Below, one piece after another: positions 1 through 12,838 of a stretch of DNA of 64,000 bases. Made by a program: the position numbers and the translations under genes. Within the stretch, counting starts at the first letter, position 1. Each line of letters opens with the position of its first letter. Source of the DNA: Lonicera japonica (taxonomy: Eukaryota > Streptophyta > Magnoliopsida > Dipsacales > Caprifoliaceae). The stretch spans positions 50,015,309-50,079,308 of the forward strand of contig CM038467.1 of NCBI GenBank assembly GCA_021464415.1. Direction: 5' to 3'. The notes beneath the pieces were generated by a model. It was not told the DNA's origin. It worked only from the letters and a program-made list of their open reading frames with translations, and made no database searches.

Positions 1-1282
1 TCAAATGTTGTCTACATCTAAAGACAATGCAAGGAAGAAGCTCTATGTATTAATGTTTTATTTTAGTAAATTAACATGTCGACCATTCTGAAATCTGCGA
101 AAAATGGGTAGTGTGGCATATGTACTGGTGAGGTCAAATATAAATTCTAGCTTCGGAAGGCCTGCGAAAGCGGGGATTATTCGATGACAGTGATGTAGAG
201 AAAGATTTAGGAATGATCAAAAATCGAGTTAATAGGGTTGGCCGAAAAATAATAAGTTATCGAGGATGAGACTATGACTTAATCAGAGTGCGCAACGAAC
301 AGATGGTACGAAAGTAGATTCAAAGAATAAACCATTGAAGAATAACCTCTTGGTGGAAACCAAAGCTCTAAAATTAGAGTAAAGCCCTCGGGGGATTATA
401 TAAGGAATGGTTCAAGTCAGGCAGCAACTAAAGACCATTGTATTAGGACTTTTAACTTATTGAAGGAATTCCATAATGTCTCGGGCTAAGAAGAAATGTT
501 TATATTTGATTTGGTACCAGGTTTGTTACATTGGAAAAGTACATCATAATAGAAGGGCAAGTAGAAATTGGATTGTTTGGAAAATGGGTATCTTGCGCTA
601 CAACCGACCGGCTCTGGACATACATGGTTAATGGAGGAGAGTCTTGTAAAATTATCATGAATTAGCCTGTGTTTGAATTGGAAATTACAAGTGATAGTTG
701 GGGTTCATTAGAGGTAGTGTTATCAGGCTTCTTGATTCTCAATTACTCTGAATTATCTCATCCTTGTTTCAGTTTTGCCTTATCTAAAAGTCGTGTTTAT
801 TTGCAGTGTGGTTATCCATATCTATCATGGGTGTTATGTTCCAAGATATATATAAATATATATCCTTGGGAGCAATTACATCTTAGTCATTAATGATCTG
901 GGAAATAACCTTAACTAAAGTTATTGGAGGTTACATACTAAGTCTTTCTAGTTTCGTTCGATGGGATTACACCAAACCCTTGTCTTTTATAGTAAACATT
1001 TTATTCGTACGCGTGTTTTTATCCTTGTAATGAGAAGTAATAGTTGGTCTTTGTTAGTGTCAGTACATGAAATGTCTACGTGTGTGGCTTCCTTGTTTGG
1101 AGCTTGATAACTATAGAGTGGGTTTTAGAGCCACATTATTCCATTTTGTAATTTTCGAATTCAACCTCAAAGTCATTTCTTCAAAAGCTTGGATTATGGG
1201 TTCAACTTATGTCCTTCAACTTTATTGCTATCAATTTGTGTAGGTTCAAATTTCGAGGTCGAAATTTCTTAAGGGGGAAGGT
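1..1282 (+). mobile_element. 3' internal end of a Ty3/gypsy-type element entering from the left edge
   Basis: No intact coding frame is visible, and no integrase or reverse transcriptase motif could be read. The right end is diagnostic: a 'TTCGAGGTCGAAATTTC' stretch followed by the purine tract AAGGGGGAAGG just before TGTAACAC. This is the usual ending of plant gypsy (chromovirus-like) internal regions before the 3' LTR. The rest is decayed non-coding sequence. The assignment rests on that junction and on the LTR that follows. Confidence 0.6.
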
Positions 1283-3979
1283 TGTAACACTCCGTGTTTT
1301 GATAAGTGTATTTTCGTTAATTTAGTTAGTTATTTGTCCGATTCATTCGTGGACTTAAACAAGTCCGAATGTTCCCACACGTCACTTTGGTGTTATAGAT
1401 AAAAATCTGGAAAATTTGGAACTAGTGAGAGCAATTTAGTGCATTTTTGGAAAATTTGGTGTATTCTTGAATTTTCGAATTTCCTACTTTTCTTATGTTT
1501 GGTTCATCGACCTAGGAAGGTCCAAATTGAGTTTTGTCTTTTCTGAAGCGTCATATTATAGTTATTCAAACCATCATGTAAAGTTTCTTTAGGTTTGGAC
1601 TTCATTTAAGTATTTTTAAGTATTTAGTGGAATAAAATTATATCCTCAAACGGTAGCGATTCTTATAATTTTCGTTTGCGGTTCCAGAACTTTCAGACCT
1701 CCAAATTCAGTTCCTCTTTTTCCAACATCTCCTAAATATCTATTACAAGTAATCTGGAGAGTTTCGTCACGTTTGGATTGGAATTGAGCAATTTCAGAGG
1801 CGTTTTTAGAATCGGGAATATTTATTCAACGTTTTAGATCAGTCAACTTTAGAGACTTGTAACTATTTTATCCAAATACCACTTTGGAAACTCCTATTGC
1901 TTCATCATATGTCCTTTTACAACTTTTGTGTTTTGACCGAAAGCTATTTCACGCTCCTCGATGGTCAAAACAGAGTGCGAAGTAAGCTGATTAGCAAAAA
2001 TCAGATTCTGCTGAATTTCGGCAGAGCACTGTCTTCCGACGAAATTACGGTATTAATATATCTATAATTTTGAGAATGTTTCTCTTATGAAGTTTTAGAT
2101 CTTTGAATTATCTTTTCGTTGATATAAAGATGATGCCAATCGGAGTTCCGAGTAAAGAGTTATGGCCAAATTATGAACAGTGGACCAAGAACACATTTGG
2201 TAAATCGGGTTTGACCGGGTCAACTCGTTTGTTTTCGTTTTTGACTAGCTTTGACCATTTTCTTCGCTCCGTAAAACACCATTTTAGAGCATTGAGACCA
2301 GGGGAAAGATATATACACTTCTAGAGAGAGAAATGGGTGTTAATGGATGATTTTTAGCTCAAATCAATGGTTTTCACTCCGAAATTGTGGATTTCTCAAG
2401 TTTTTGGCGTGGCGAGTCCATTTCCTAGCTCGGTTTCCTCGATCGATGGCTGTAGGTGGTTGCTTTGGAGCTATCCATTTCTGTCTAGAGGTGATTAAGG
2501 TGGGAACTCCCTTTCCTTCTTTCAATTATTGATTAAAATTGGTTGTATGGGTAGGAATACTAGATTTTCGGTACCAAAACCATACTTTTCTTTGCATGCA
2601 AATGGTTTGAACTTGATTTACATGATCTGAGCAATTAGTTTGATGTTATATGAGCCTTATGTGATGAATATGAGGGCTAATCGTAATTCATGTTGGTATA
2701 CATGGATTGTTTTAAGATTTTGGTACCAAAATCGTTAGAATCATCACATTCATGTTTGATAACATAATTTTCATAATTTATCAAATTTCAGAATGTTAAT
2801 CATATTCAAATCATACTTAAACTCTTGGTTAAACATGCATGAGGTGTTTGATGATATTATTAGCTTGTCTAGTATTACTCCTCTTACTAGACTTCACTAA
2901 ATGTTTGAAATTAAGAAATTTGGCTAGTACGAATATAATTCATGGAGAAATATGATATTTTGGATTATGTATTACTACTATTAATGATTTTATTATTGGC
3001 CCTAGTTGGTATTACGGAAATATATAAAAGAAAAGTGCTACTATGCTAAAATGTAGCATTAAAGCAGTAAAGACTATTTTTGTTGTTCTTGAAATTCTAA
3101 AACATATGGGTTGAACTGTTAACTTTAATAAACAATCCCCTGAGCATAACTACTACTTAGTAGTTTGTTGATTTAATGGTTGTATTGAGACCGGATTGGC
3201 ACCGGTATAAAAATACTTGTATTATGTTATTGCACAGACCCATGGGAAAAGATGGGGTGCCAAAAATCTGGTTACCAGTGCACAAACCCATGGTAGGATG
3301 GGGTGCGTTTGTGAGTAGTATATTCTGTCTAGTACCGGTATTAGGTCGAGGAGGAGGAGGACGAGGTGGATGGAGGGATAAATTGTGTTGACTTGTATTA
3401 TGTGATTTTACCATGCAGTTGTGATGATGATTGTAGGATAGTGTGCCAAGGCGAACGAACTATTTTTATTAAACCTTAATGTTTATTTGAAAAACTACTT
3501 TTCATGGTTGTTCACTTCAGTATTGCGTTGCATTGCATTTCCCTTCCCCATTAGTTCCCATTGGGCCAATTTTGGCTCATTCCCTCATTTATTATTGCAA
3601 GTTCTTTTCAAAGCATTTTTATGGTGTTCGTGGGATGGGTGCAAGATTCCTCATAGTCCTCTGATATCATAAGTCATGTTTTGTATTTTATTTAGTTGAA
3701 GAATTTGTTAATCAAAAGTTGCATTTAGGAAGTCACGTAATGTAATTTATTTTAGGGTTGTGTCTGATTTGATTTATAAAGTTTTCTCTTGGGAATTTAA
3801 AGTTTATGTTTGTGTTAATATTATTCTAGCAGGTTTGATATATTGTTTAAAAAGGCATCATGCCAATTCTTTGTAAAATTTTATATTAATAATTGAGTTG
3901 TTTCTTTTTCCGATTTAAATTTTGGGTTGTTGTCAGAGATAGCATCCTGTAGCACCTGCTTTTACAGGCGGTTGTTACA
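1283..3979 (+). mobile_element. 3' LTR of the left-edge gypsy element (LTR1)
   Basis: It starts TGTAACACTCCG directly after a polypurine tract and ends GGCGGTTGTTACA, so it has TG...CA ends with an inverted TGTAAC/GTTACA terminus. The 5 bases after it (GATGT, 3980-3984) belong to a different LTR family, into which this element inserted; the matching left duplication lies outside the window. It shares an anchor with the solo LTR at 42470 ('AGAGTTATGGCCAAATTA' near 2155) and the phrase 'TTCCCATTGGGCC..TTTTGGCTCA' (near 3556) with the other large LTRs here. Reading frames inside it are not genes. Confidence 0.65.
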
Positions 3980-4021
3980 GATGTCATAAAGACCGAGGTG
4001 AAGTGGAATGTAATTGGGTGG

Positions 4022-4102
<81 letters not shown>

Positions 4103-5274
4103 GTATTGTATCGTATCATATCTTGTATGGTATTGTTGATTATATAGTGCCTCAGATGAGTTGTGCCTTTATCTAAGTTGATGAAGACACCAGCATACAT
4201 AACATAATAAACATAGGTAGGCGTTGGTTATTCATAATGTACTAACACGTAAACCAGGAAGCGATAATGACTAATGGCCCTTAGAGATATAATATGTGGG
4301 CGTGAGAACGCGTGCGGTTCATGAAGTTTGATGGCTGGATCATAATGAATGTAAGATACTAATAATCAAAGTGGCAATTATAGCTAGCGGGATAGCTAGA
4401 TGACAGAATACTGCAACGTAATAGTTTAGTGGGATGATCTAGCAATGAAGCCTAATAGCCAGCCAAGTATAGATTACATAATGAACTATAATTAAACAGG
4501 AAATAATGAATACTTGGCTAATAAGTTATGACTTACGGTGTAGGACCGGATAGCATAGTTGAGTGTGGAGTTACTATGGAAGAGTGAATCCAGGTAGCAT
4601 GACGAACCTTATGAAACTAGCGTTTGTGTTAAGGTGGTTTTGTACCAACGAGTCCCTAGTGATGCGGGAATTGGTATAAAATATTCCATGGGAAGTCTAG
4701 GGACAGGATCGGTCGATCGTTTAGTTAGCTTCCTGTGGTTAGGATAGGAATCCTAGTGGGGTTCGCATGCACTTGGGTGTGAATTGCATTGCATTGCACG
4801 GTTTTCTATATATTACATTAAAGTAAAGTATTTACTTTCTATATATAAAGTTGCACGCGCGCCTGTGTTTGCAATGTGTATTTTCATATGCAAAACCTAT
4901 ATAGTTCCCATTAAGCCCAGTTTTGGCTCATCTCATTTTCTAACAGTTTTGCAGATATATCATCTTAGGTTGGCACGTGATATCCATGTCTAGAAGGCCT
5001 TTGATGTCCATAGTCTATATTTTGTCCTTTTTGGGAAAGGACTGTATTGTATAATCTTTTGGCTATCATGTTTTGTAAATGAACTTTTATTAAAGTATTT
5101 AAGATCGGTTTTGATGTATGTATGGCTTTCTATGTAAACTTGTATCAAATGGTTTTCAATATGTGGAGTGTTTTCAAATGTGGTTGTTTGAGATATTTCT
5201 TGTATGACATAGCATTAATTGTATAGGCTGGTTTGTTGCATAAACGAAATCCACATGCCAAAATTTTGTAAAAC
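3980..5274 (+). mobile_element. Middle part of a 5' LTR (LTR2 family), interrupted on both sides
   Basis: This block aligns by eye at roughly nine bases in ten with 14892-16090 in the 3' LTR of the same element, from 'GTCATAA.GACCGAGGTGA' to 'CCAAAATTTTGTAAAA'. Its left part was separated by the gypsy element ending at 3979. Its last 150 bases were separated by the solo LTR at 5275-10722 and resume at 10728. No gene is seen. Confidence 0.7.
4020..4096 (+). repeat. (GTT)n/(ATT)n microsatellite
   Basis: About 16 GTT units are followed by ATT units. The matching place in the 3' LTR copy (near 14937) has only a few TTA/ATT units, so the tract expanded in this copy after the element inserted. It creates a spurious minus-strand frame rich in asparagine. 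Confidence 0.9.
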
Positions 5275-6356
5275 TATGAACACCTCATTTTGCGACCCCC
5301 GCAAGAATCTTGATCTCCAAAGAAACAAGCACGCATGCATGCATGAGCATTCCTAGATGCACACATACTATGTATATGCGAAACAGGTAAAAGAATAAAG
5401 CCAAAAAGACGCCCGGATGAGAAGATACGAGAATTACAAGAAATTGCCGAAATCGGAAACCGTCAAAACTCTTGGAAACTTGTGAAAGGAGAGTTCTGTA
5501 TTTCTGATCATCCTGAAACATTGAGGGTTGTTAGAAATTACCATAAGGAGTAGCACACTCGAAAATCAGCTCGATCCGACGGTTGGATCTCCGAAAATTC
5601 AAAAAATCGGGAGTTTATTTCGGGTGATCAAATGGAGGCCTTCTTGAAGTTAAAATGATTTCAAGTTGGTCAGTAGATATTTATTATTTTGTGGAAGAAC
5701 ATATTCAAAGTTCAGCTTTGTCGGACATGGGATCATTAAGAATCAATTCGTCTATCGTGCAATTCTAGTTGAAATGTCCTTTGTAGCAAATTAAAGTAAA
5801 TAGAGGCCTTCCCGAATTCTGATCGACCTCAAATTTGGAAACAAGCTAGAAAACATTTGGAGGAAAACATATCCAAAATTCAACGGTTAGAAGTTTACTT
5901 GTCGTACAAACAAGTGACCTTGTCTACAAGAAGTACCTTTCCTACGCAGGAACAAACTCTTTGTACCAATCCGAAGAGACCGAGTCCTTCCTGAACTTTG
6001 ATCATCTTCAAATTTTTATAGGGTCTAGAAGACTTATATTGTTAATACATATCCAAAAATCAGCATCATCCAACGGTTAGAACTTGACTTGTCGTACAAA
6101 TAAGTGACCTTGTCTACAATAAGTACCTTTCCTACGCGAAAAAAACGCTTCGTACCAATCAGAGCAAAAGGAGTCCTTCCAAAACTCTGATCGACCTGAA
6201 AGTTTGATAAGATCTAAAAGACTTCTATTCCCAACAAATATCCAAAAATTAGCATAATCCAACAGTGGGAAGGCTTCTCGATAAGCTCCAAATGTCTTGG
6301 TTGTAATCTCTTTTCTTGCTCTCCAAGCATTTTTTCAACTATAAATGACCCCCCTC

Positions 6357-9300
6357 TGTGACGCCCCGAATTCCGGTCTGAGATTTTCACCTCCTGGGAC
6401 CCGGTTAATCACGGATGCCGTGCACGATGGTGGGTTGAAAATATAAAATCCACAACTTTTTAAAAAAACTTTTCTTAAATAAAATGTCCCGTTTTACAAA
6501 AGCTCGGTATGTGGAGTTGATTTAAATAAAAACTAAACCCGTGAGCTTTACAAAGTACATTCATACAAACACAATCACATTCAACTCCACATATATATAT
6601 ATATAAACTGTTTATACAAATCCATAATCCACCACCCAAAATAGTTGTAAAGTCCATACATAATTATAAAGAGTTTAATACAATAAAAGATTATATACAA
6701 CCAAGTCCTTGGTTCAAGGACTACAAAAATTATTGGACATCAGAGGCTATTAGACTCGTAGACCACATGCCAATCCCCGATGCTTAACCTGCGAAATTGT
6801 GTAGAAAACGAGGTGAGCCAAATCCGGCTCAATGGGAACTATATATGTTTTTTTATAGAAAATAGTTATTTTACGTTAATGCAGTAGTTTGAAAACCATG
6901 CAGTGCAATACAACTCACACACCCATGCGTGCAAATCCCACTAGGAATCCTATCATAGTCACCAGGAAGCTGACTATTCGATCAACCTATTCCGTCCCTA
7001 GACTTCCCATGGAATACCCTAAGTCAATCTGACATTACTAGGGAATTGTGGATATAAACCTACTTGAATTCGTTCTCAAGTGTAACTCGAGGCTATACTA
7101 TGTTATTCGGTACCTATACCGTAAGTTGTGACAATTGGCCAAGTATCTATTACTTTCTCTTTAGTTATAGTACGTTATGGATTCCATACTTGGCCACCTA
7201 CAAGGCTTTATCACTATTTCGTCCTCACAACCAAACCACGCTCTCATGCTCGTATACCGTGTTTCTATGGCCATTAGCTATTAATACTTTTCACTTTATG
7301 TGTTAGTACATTATGAGTGGCCAACGCTTTCCTATGTATATTATGTTCCGTATCATTGTTCTCACTAAAGGTACACTCGTTCGAGGCAATATACAATCAA
7401 CAATACGATACAAGACAAGACATGATACGATACAATAATAATGGTAATATAAACAATACACATCCACAACATATCGATCCGTATCGTATCTCTAGTATAG
7501 TGCCTCAGTTTCTCCCCGTGGTCGTCTAGGCCCAAAGCAACAGATCCTGAAGGCTCCGAGGCTTTTGTCCATGTCTCCTCCGAGTGAGGAGTGGTTCAGG
7601 GACTTGGTTCTCCAAGTAGGTCATTTAGAGATAGCCCACGCGACGGTCACTTTCCCGGGGAATAACTCTTCGAATCGTTAACGAGGAGAACGCCTCATAC
7701 AAACCACATCGACACTCTGGAAGGAACTACACCAGGCGATACCCTAGCAGGGTGATGACCATTAGTAGCCCAACTACTTTCTAGGAAAACTCACCATTGG
7801 GTAAGTAGTGGCACACGGGACCTACTCCGCCTTGCCGGGGAAACTCATTGAACCTAGAACACATAGTCCTGTGGGAAAGCAAAATACAAAGAGTGGGCTC
7901 TCCTTTGTGGGAAACACAATCACCATCAAAGTCACCGACTTCATTTTTCCCATGCACGGTTTAGGGATTTTCACCCAGGGGCAGGAATAGGCGGCCCGTC
8001 CTTGAGTCACCGGGAGCTACCCGATGCTCGGTCAATCATATCCAGCCCATATGTGTGATCACAGTAACATACATCACATTTATTAATTTCCCATAATGAA
8101 TATCATCATCATCATCAATCATGCATCATACACATGGCTAATCATCATATATATAATCATTCAATCGCCCACTATCCATTTATCATCATTAACATCACCG
8201 TCAATCATTTCTACAAGCGTATTCATCATTCATATACTCCATATGTTTATCTTCAAGTAATTATTCTCATTATGAGGCCAATTGGTTCATTAGTAGTGCT
8301 ATATCTCTCATTACGTGTTTTATGATGATACTCACGTCATCTTATCAAGCCAAGTATTGGTTATTATGCTTCTAGCTCATCCGGTATATCCATGGCAAGT
8401 TCAACTACATGTACTTAGAACCACGACCATCTATAGCCTACCAAGCCAAAGTAGTAACATTTCTAGGGTGTATTGAAGTTGTATTATCACCACCAATCTT
8501 TACTCTCTTCTATATAAAGTTCTAGACTCGAAAGTCATCACGTACGGTTCCCCTCTAAGGGTTTTCGGTGTAAGTCTCAATGGAACTACTCAATCTCCTC
8601 AACTAACGACATATCTACACGTATCTACCATCTATAACTCTTAATCATTCACTCTATGTGCACAAAACCCAAAACCCCTAATTTATAAGTCATACGGATA
8701 ACTACGAAGCAGTTTTCACATGAATATCTAGGTACACATGCTAAATCGTGGAACTAGATGATTCAATCACGTTGTAAGAGTGATAATCTATCAATATCTA
8801 TCACTAATCTAAGAATTATCTAGTCCAAACCCCAAAAGATGCAAACAATGCATGCTTTTGATCAAAATCCCCAATTTGGGTTTAAGACTCTAATTCATCA
8901 ATCAAACATTGGAAAACAAGTTTTAGTAATAGCGTCCCCACCTTAGACAAGCCGAATCTGCAAGTTGATAAAGCGTAGAAGCAGTACCGCCAAAACCCTA
9001 GCTCCAATGTAAGCTCCAATGGAGGAAGAATGTGGAAAGATGATGAATAGTGAAGGAGAAAGCGATTCGGGACTCAAATCTTGGATGAGGGATGAGAGAT
9101 GTGTAGAATCTCTTGTCTCTCTCTCTCTCTAGAGCTCTCTAGACTCTTCCTCGCTCCCTTTGATGTTAGGTGCTCGAAAATGGGGTTGTAGGGGGTGTTA
9201 AATGACTTAAAAACGGGTTCAAAATGCTCAAAACCGATATTCAGGTGAACCATGATCGATCATAGGTCCCCCATGATCGATCATGAACCCTTCTGAAACT

Positions 9301-9747
9301 CCTCTGGAGGACCATGATTGATCATGGCCTTCTATGATAGATCATGGAAGTCACTGCAACAGCAAATGACTTTCTGAGCCAGAAATGGACCTCAAAATGG
9401 CAAAATCTCTACTAGACCCAAACACGAAAGTTGTAGAGGGAAAAGAAATGAAGACGTGGCCAAAAATGTAGAGTCATTTGGATATCGGATGAAGAAGTTA
9501 TGGCCTCTCAAAGTTGGCCAAAAATCGATAGATAACGAAAAGTCGAAATACGTTATTATCGCTTCGGTTTCGATCCGAACCACTCGAATGACTAAACGAA
9601 CACTCACAGGAGTGGAAGGAGGCTAATATGACCAATACAGAATGCTAAAACATTACGAGACTCTTCAAATCAAAATTTCACCACCCGAGGTGAAATGAGC
9701 GGACGAACGAAGGCAACTACAAGGAAACGAAAGAACAGGGTGTTACA
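6357..9747 (-). mobile_element. Solo LTR of the LTR2 family in inverted orientation
   Basis: Read on the minus strand it starts TGTAACACCCTG and ends TTCGGGGCGTCACA, matching the style and much of the sequence of the LTR at 12839-16227. Shared parts include the 'GGCCATAACTTCTTCATC' block, the 'TCCATGGGAAGTCTAGG' block and the last 100 bases. Its length (3391) is almost that of the related 3' LTR. CCCCCTC lies on both sides (6350-6356 and 9748-9754). This is longer than the usual 5-bp duplication and is C-rich, so it should be read with care. No internal domain is present. Frames inside it are not genes. Confidence 0.7.
9252..9345. repeat. Array of four ATGATCGATCAT-type palindromes
   Basis: Twelve-base palindromes or near-palindromes start at 9252, 9273, 9314 and 9334. 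The first two are perfect (ATGATCGATCAT); the others are ATGATTGATCAT and ATGATAGATCAT. Centre spacing is 21, 41 and 20 bases, that is 20-41-21 in the LTR's own orientation. The array lies inside the inverted solo LTR, downstream (in LTR sense) of the GGCCATAACTT block. Function unknown. Confidence 0.9.
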
Positions 9748-10722
9748 CCCCCTCCATTCATACTTTTCATCAACAATCAAGGGTATTTCATGGTACACAC
9801 TAAGATACCCTTATTCTCTCCCTCCAAGGGGGCTCACGTATAATTTTCTCTCTCTTCTTTTATTTATTCGTCAGTTTTATAATTCATATTCTTGTCTGCA
9901 TAATTTCTATCACTTGATAGCTTTTCATAACCCTTTTTCAAAACAAAATTTTTTTCAAAACCAAAGGCGTATAACAAACCCTAATCCAATTCCAAAATAG
10001 TATTATTACTTTCTTACTTTTTTAAAATCTTAGATTAGCGGCATTGCTATACGAAGGAATCGATAATCACTATATATTCAATCTAACTAGATTGCGGTGT
10101 ATATGTGATGAATACTCAATCATGAGCGCACTATTGCCATATATACCGGTTTAATCAATAGACTTTGGTATACGATTGGTCAAGTCGCCTTATATTACAT
10201 CAAATATAAGATTCCACATCGAATTCAGTTTTCGAAAAGCCCAATGCTTTATAAAATCACTTGTTTCATTGCATCTATTATTATTAAACTCTCTTTTTCA
10301 AATCACACACACACACTTATTTTCAAAATAATGGGCGAACTAGGAAACACATCGTTTTCATCCCATCCCCAAAATCTCGGTTTCCTAAGGCAAGCACAAA
10401 AAGTTGTAAAGTAATAGCAATAACATACAAGAACTAAATTATAGCACGCGCATATCCTACTCAAAAGACCGAAAAGGGCGAATTGGGTGCCTAACACCTT
10501 CCCAATTTGTAACTTAATCCACGACCCTTCGAATCAACTAGTTTCGTATACATTGTGTTTAAGAGGATATTTAGTCTATAAATACATCTCTTTTACACAA
10601 ACTTTTTGTTTGTTTAGTAAAACAAACTGGCGGCTCTTTTATTCTTTCCAAAATCGATTTTTAAAGCAACAACGAAATTGCCGCCCATAAGGACTCGGGC
10701 GTCGAGAACGCAGGTTCTCACA

Positions 10723-10872
10723 AAAACGTTATTTTCTACAGATCGCATTTTGTTAAGAAAAAGTTTTTAAAAGTTCATATTTTTATTAATTTAAACCCGC
10801 CGTCATACACAGTATCCGTGATTAACAGGGTCCCAGAGGCAAAAATCTCAGGACGGTATTCAGGGCATCACA
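10723..10872 (+). mobile_element. Right end of the interrupted 5' LTR (LTR2)
   Basis: After the AAAAC duplication the sequence 'GTTATTTTCTACAGATCGC' resumes the LTR interrupted at 5274 and matches 16090-16227. It ends GGGCATCACA and is followed by a primer-binding site, which fixes it as a 5' LTR. Confidence 0.75.
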
Positions 10873-10875
10873 AGT

Positions 10876-10887
10876 TGGTATCAGAGG
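10876..10887 (+). other. Primer-binding site, tRNA-iMet type
   Basis: TGGTATCAGAGG begins 3 bases after the LTR end. It matches the TGGTATCAGAGC consensus complementary to the 3' end of initiator methionine tRNA, with the last base changed. Confidence 0.8.
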
Positions 10888-12838
10888 AATAGGTTCGACT
10901 TTCTTCGTGGGGTTCATGAGTATTTATGCATTTTGGATGAGAGTTTCGAGCATATTCCGTTGTGTTTTGCTTTACATCGCGTTAAGGACCATCTATTTGT
11001 ATATCGAACTCTTGTCTCTTATTCATCGTATGTTCTAATTTTCAAGATGTCTCATTCTAGTAACGTAGAACTACCTTTTCTTCTACTGTTAGCATCGGCG
11101 TTAAGACCGACCCTACTTTGGGGATGGTGGGGAAGGTTGATAAGGCTTCTCAAACTGATGAGTTTGAGAGTTATCCTCTCGTAAGGAGTGGTCTTATACA
11201 GGTTGACAGTGGCAAGGAGCCGTTAGTTAAGCGTCATCACCGAAAGATAGTTGTGGGAACCAAGGAGGCTCCTTCATCTTTAGTTATCTCAAGGGAGTCG
11301 ACACCAAAGGGTCCTAGAGCCAGGTGCTTCATTTGTAAGAGTCAAGATAATTACCGTAAGGATTAACCTAGGTGAGGGGAAAGTCGTTCTATCAGAGTGA
11401 TGCAGCGGAAGAATAATAGAGCTAGTGGTTTGAGTGCTAGTGGATTGGCCCGTGTGCGTCCTTCTGGTTAGGACTCTCCTTAGAAAAGATGTATTATTTT
11501 CCCGTTAATTTTATGTATGTTATTTGTTTGCATGACTTGTTCCATTGATAATTCCTATTATGATCATATTGCTTCCTTATGAATCCATTATTTCTTTTGT
11601 GAATGTGCTTTTGTACTCGGGATAAGTTTTGTTATTTAGTTAGTAATGGGTGACTGTCGAGTTATATTTTAGTTAGCCGCCTGATCAACGGATGACTAAT
11701 ATATAAATCCATGGTTTTTTATCGCCAACGGAAGTGAAACATGGCCTACTGATATTAGTGGCCAATCCAATTCCTTTTTGTAAATACTATGTGCTTCATT
11801 GATTCTTCGTGTTCCCATTAGTTATGTTTTCCGAGTACCATTGATGGTGGATTCATAGAAAACTAGATCGTGTGATTGTTTTGTGTGGGGATCCCTCATT
11901 TGTGAAAATGTCGAGAGAGTCATGTGGATTTAGATTAATATACCCTTAGTGTTGAATTTATGGTTTTTAATGGTTGAACTTCTTGTATTTCTTTGATGAG
12001 ATACCTAACTTGTAAGTACACCCTATCAGCATTGTCGATTTGATTTGATGCATGTTCACCTGGAGTTACACTTTTTATAATTTTATACGGAACTTGTATA
12101 TTGATCCCGGTATTCGACGATTTTTGCAACATGGGTTGTTGTGTTGTGATTGATCCTAGTCACGGAGATCGTATTTGGCTCCTATCTTGAGATTGGAGTT
12201 TTGGATTATTAGAGATTGTATAGCCTTTGGGGATTAAGGGCTGTAGTGTGTGAGTGCGCCTAACGAGTGTTGTGGATTGTGGTTTAACAACCCGATTCAC
12301 TAGGAGTGGTATTGGATTCCTTCAATCGTCATGATCCGTGTATCTCTAGAGTGATTTTTTACATACTTTTGCTCACTTAGAGCTCATCGATTGGTAGTCC
12401 ACGCCATGTGTCTAATGATCGTTCCTATAATGCTACCTGGTATTAGTTTGGGGAGCAAAGTTAGATATATTTAGTGATCAAGCTCATTTTGAGTTTCGAA
12501 TCATATATTGGTTCTATAGTGTTAAGGGTTATGTGCCTCGTCGTGTGGATGTGCCGTATCGAGGATCAATATTGCGTTTTGCCTGGGATGCCTCTCATAG
12601 AGTGAAGTCGTTTTGCGGGAGTGAGCTAGAGGGTTCTAGCTTTGTGGTTCCTATTTCGTACTATTCATTGAAACCGTTCTTTCAGTTTGGTTATCGGGTT
12701 GAGTTTTTATTTCGTCTGTGACTTTGGTTCCTCTTTTAAGGAGGGGAGACCAAGTGAGAATTCGGGACTCGTATCTTCTACTATCTCGTACTCCTCCTGC
12801 TGGAATTTTGAGGACAAAATTGCTTAAGGAGGGGAGAT
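10888..12838 (+). mobile_element. Short internal domain of an LTR2 element (non-autonomous, LARD-like)
   Basis: The region between primer-binding site and polypurine tract is only about 1.95 kb, while each LTR is about 3.4 kb. A gag remnant is readable (separate entry). No protease, reverse transcriptase, RNase H or integrase motif was found in 11370-12830, which is decayed and has no long frame. The right end reads TTTTGAGGACAAAATTGC then AAGGAGGGGAG, a classic gypsy 3' end. It could be a large-retrotransposon derivative or an element that lost pol by deletion. Confidence 0.6.
11049..11366 (+). pseudogene. Decayed Ty3/gypsy gag with a zinc-knuckle remnant
   Basis: From a possible ATG at 11049 the sequence reads with frame changes into an 82-codon frame (11118-11366). 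Its end, CFICKSQDNYRKD followed by a stop, keeps the spacing of a CCHC zinc knuckle (CX2CX4HX4C), but the histidine is replaced by asparagine and the last cysteine by the stop. That motif, 160-490 bp after the primer-binding site, fits the C-terminus of a much shortened gag. The basic stretch VKRHHRK just before it is also usual there. No capsid domain was recognised, so most of gag is missing or unreadable. It is not functional. Confidence 0.5.

Larger units (their letters stand above)
5275..10722 (-). mobile_element. Solo LTR, minus strand, about 2 kb net, carrying a nested solo LTR
   Basis: On the minus strand it begins TGTGAGAACCTGCG and ends GGTGTTCATA. AAAAC flanks it at 5270-5274 and 10723-10727, and removing it restores the LTR2 sequence seen intact at 16085-16100. 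The two outer pieces are 5275-6349 and 9755-10722. The minus-strand phrase GGAAGGTGTTAGGCACCC near 10480-10500 resembles Tat/Ogre-type LTRs; that family label is an inference from memory. The terminal CATA may be a mutated CACA. No coding sequence is seen. Confidence 0.6.

Noticed and set aside
3157..3414. Overlapping frames on both strands near 3.2-3.4 kb
   Set aside because: Inside LTR1, with short internal repeats (ACCCATGG...GGATGGGGTGC) and no domain.
3886..4200. Minus-strand frame with a long asparagine run
   Set aside because: Translation of the (GTT)n microsatellite complement; not a gene.
1283..5274. A mosaic LTR made of two modules
   Set aside because: First considered because 3980-5274 matches another LTR while 1283-3979 does not. 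The GGTTGTTACA end at 3979 and the GATGT junction show two separate elements instead.
6475..8325. Several frames of 60-80 codons
   Set aside because: All fall in the inverted solo LTR and have no homologous or domain-like features.
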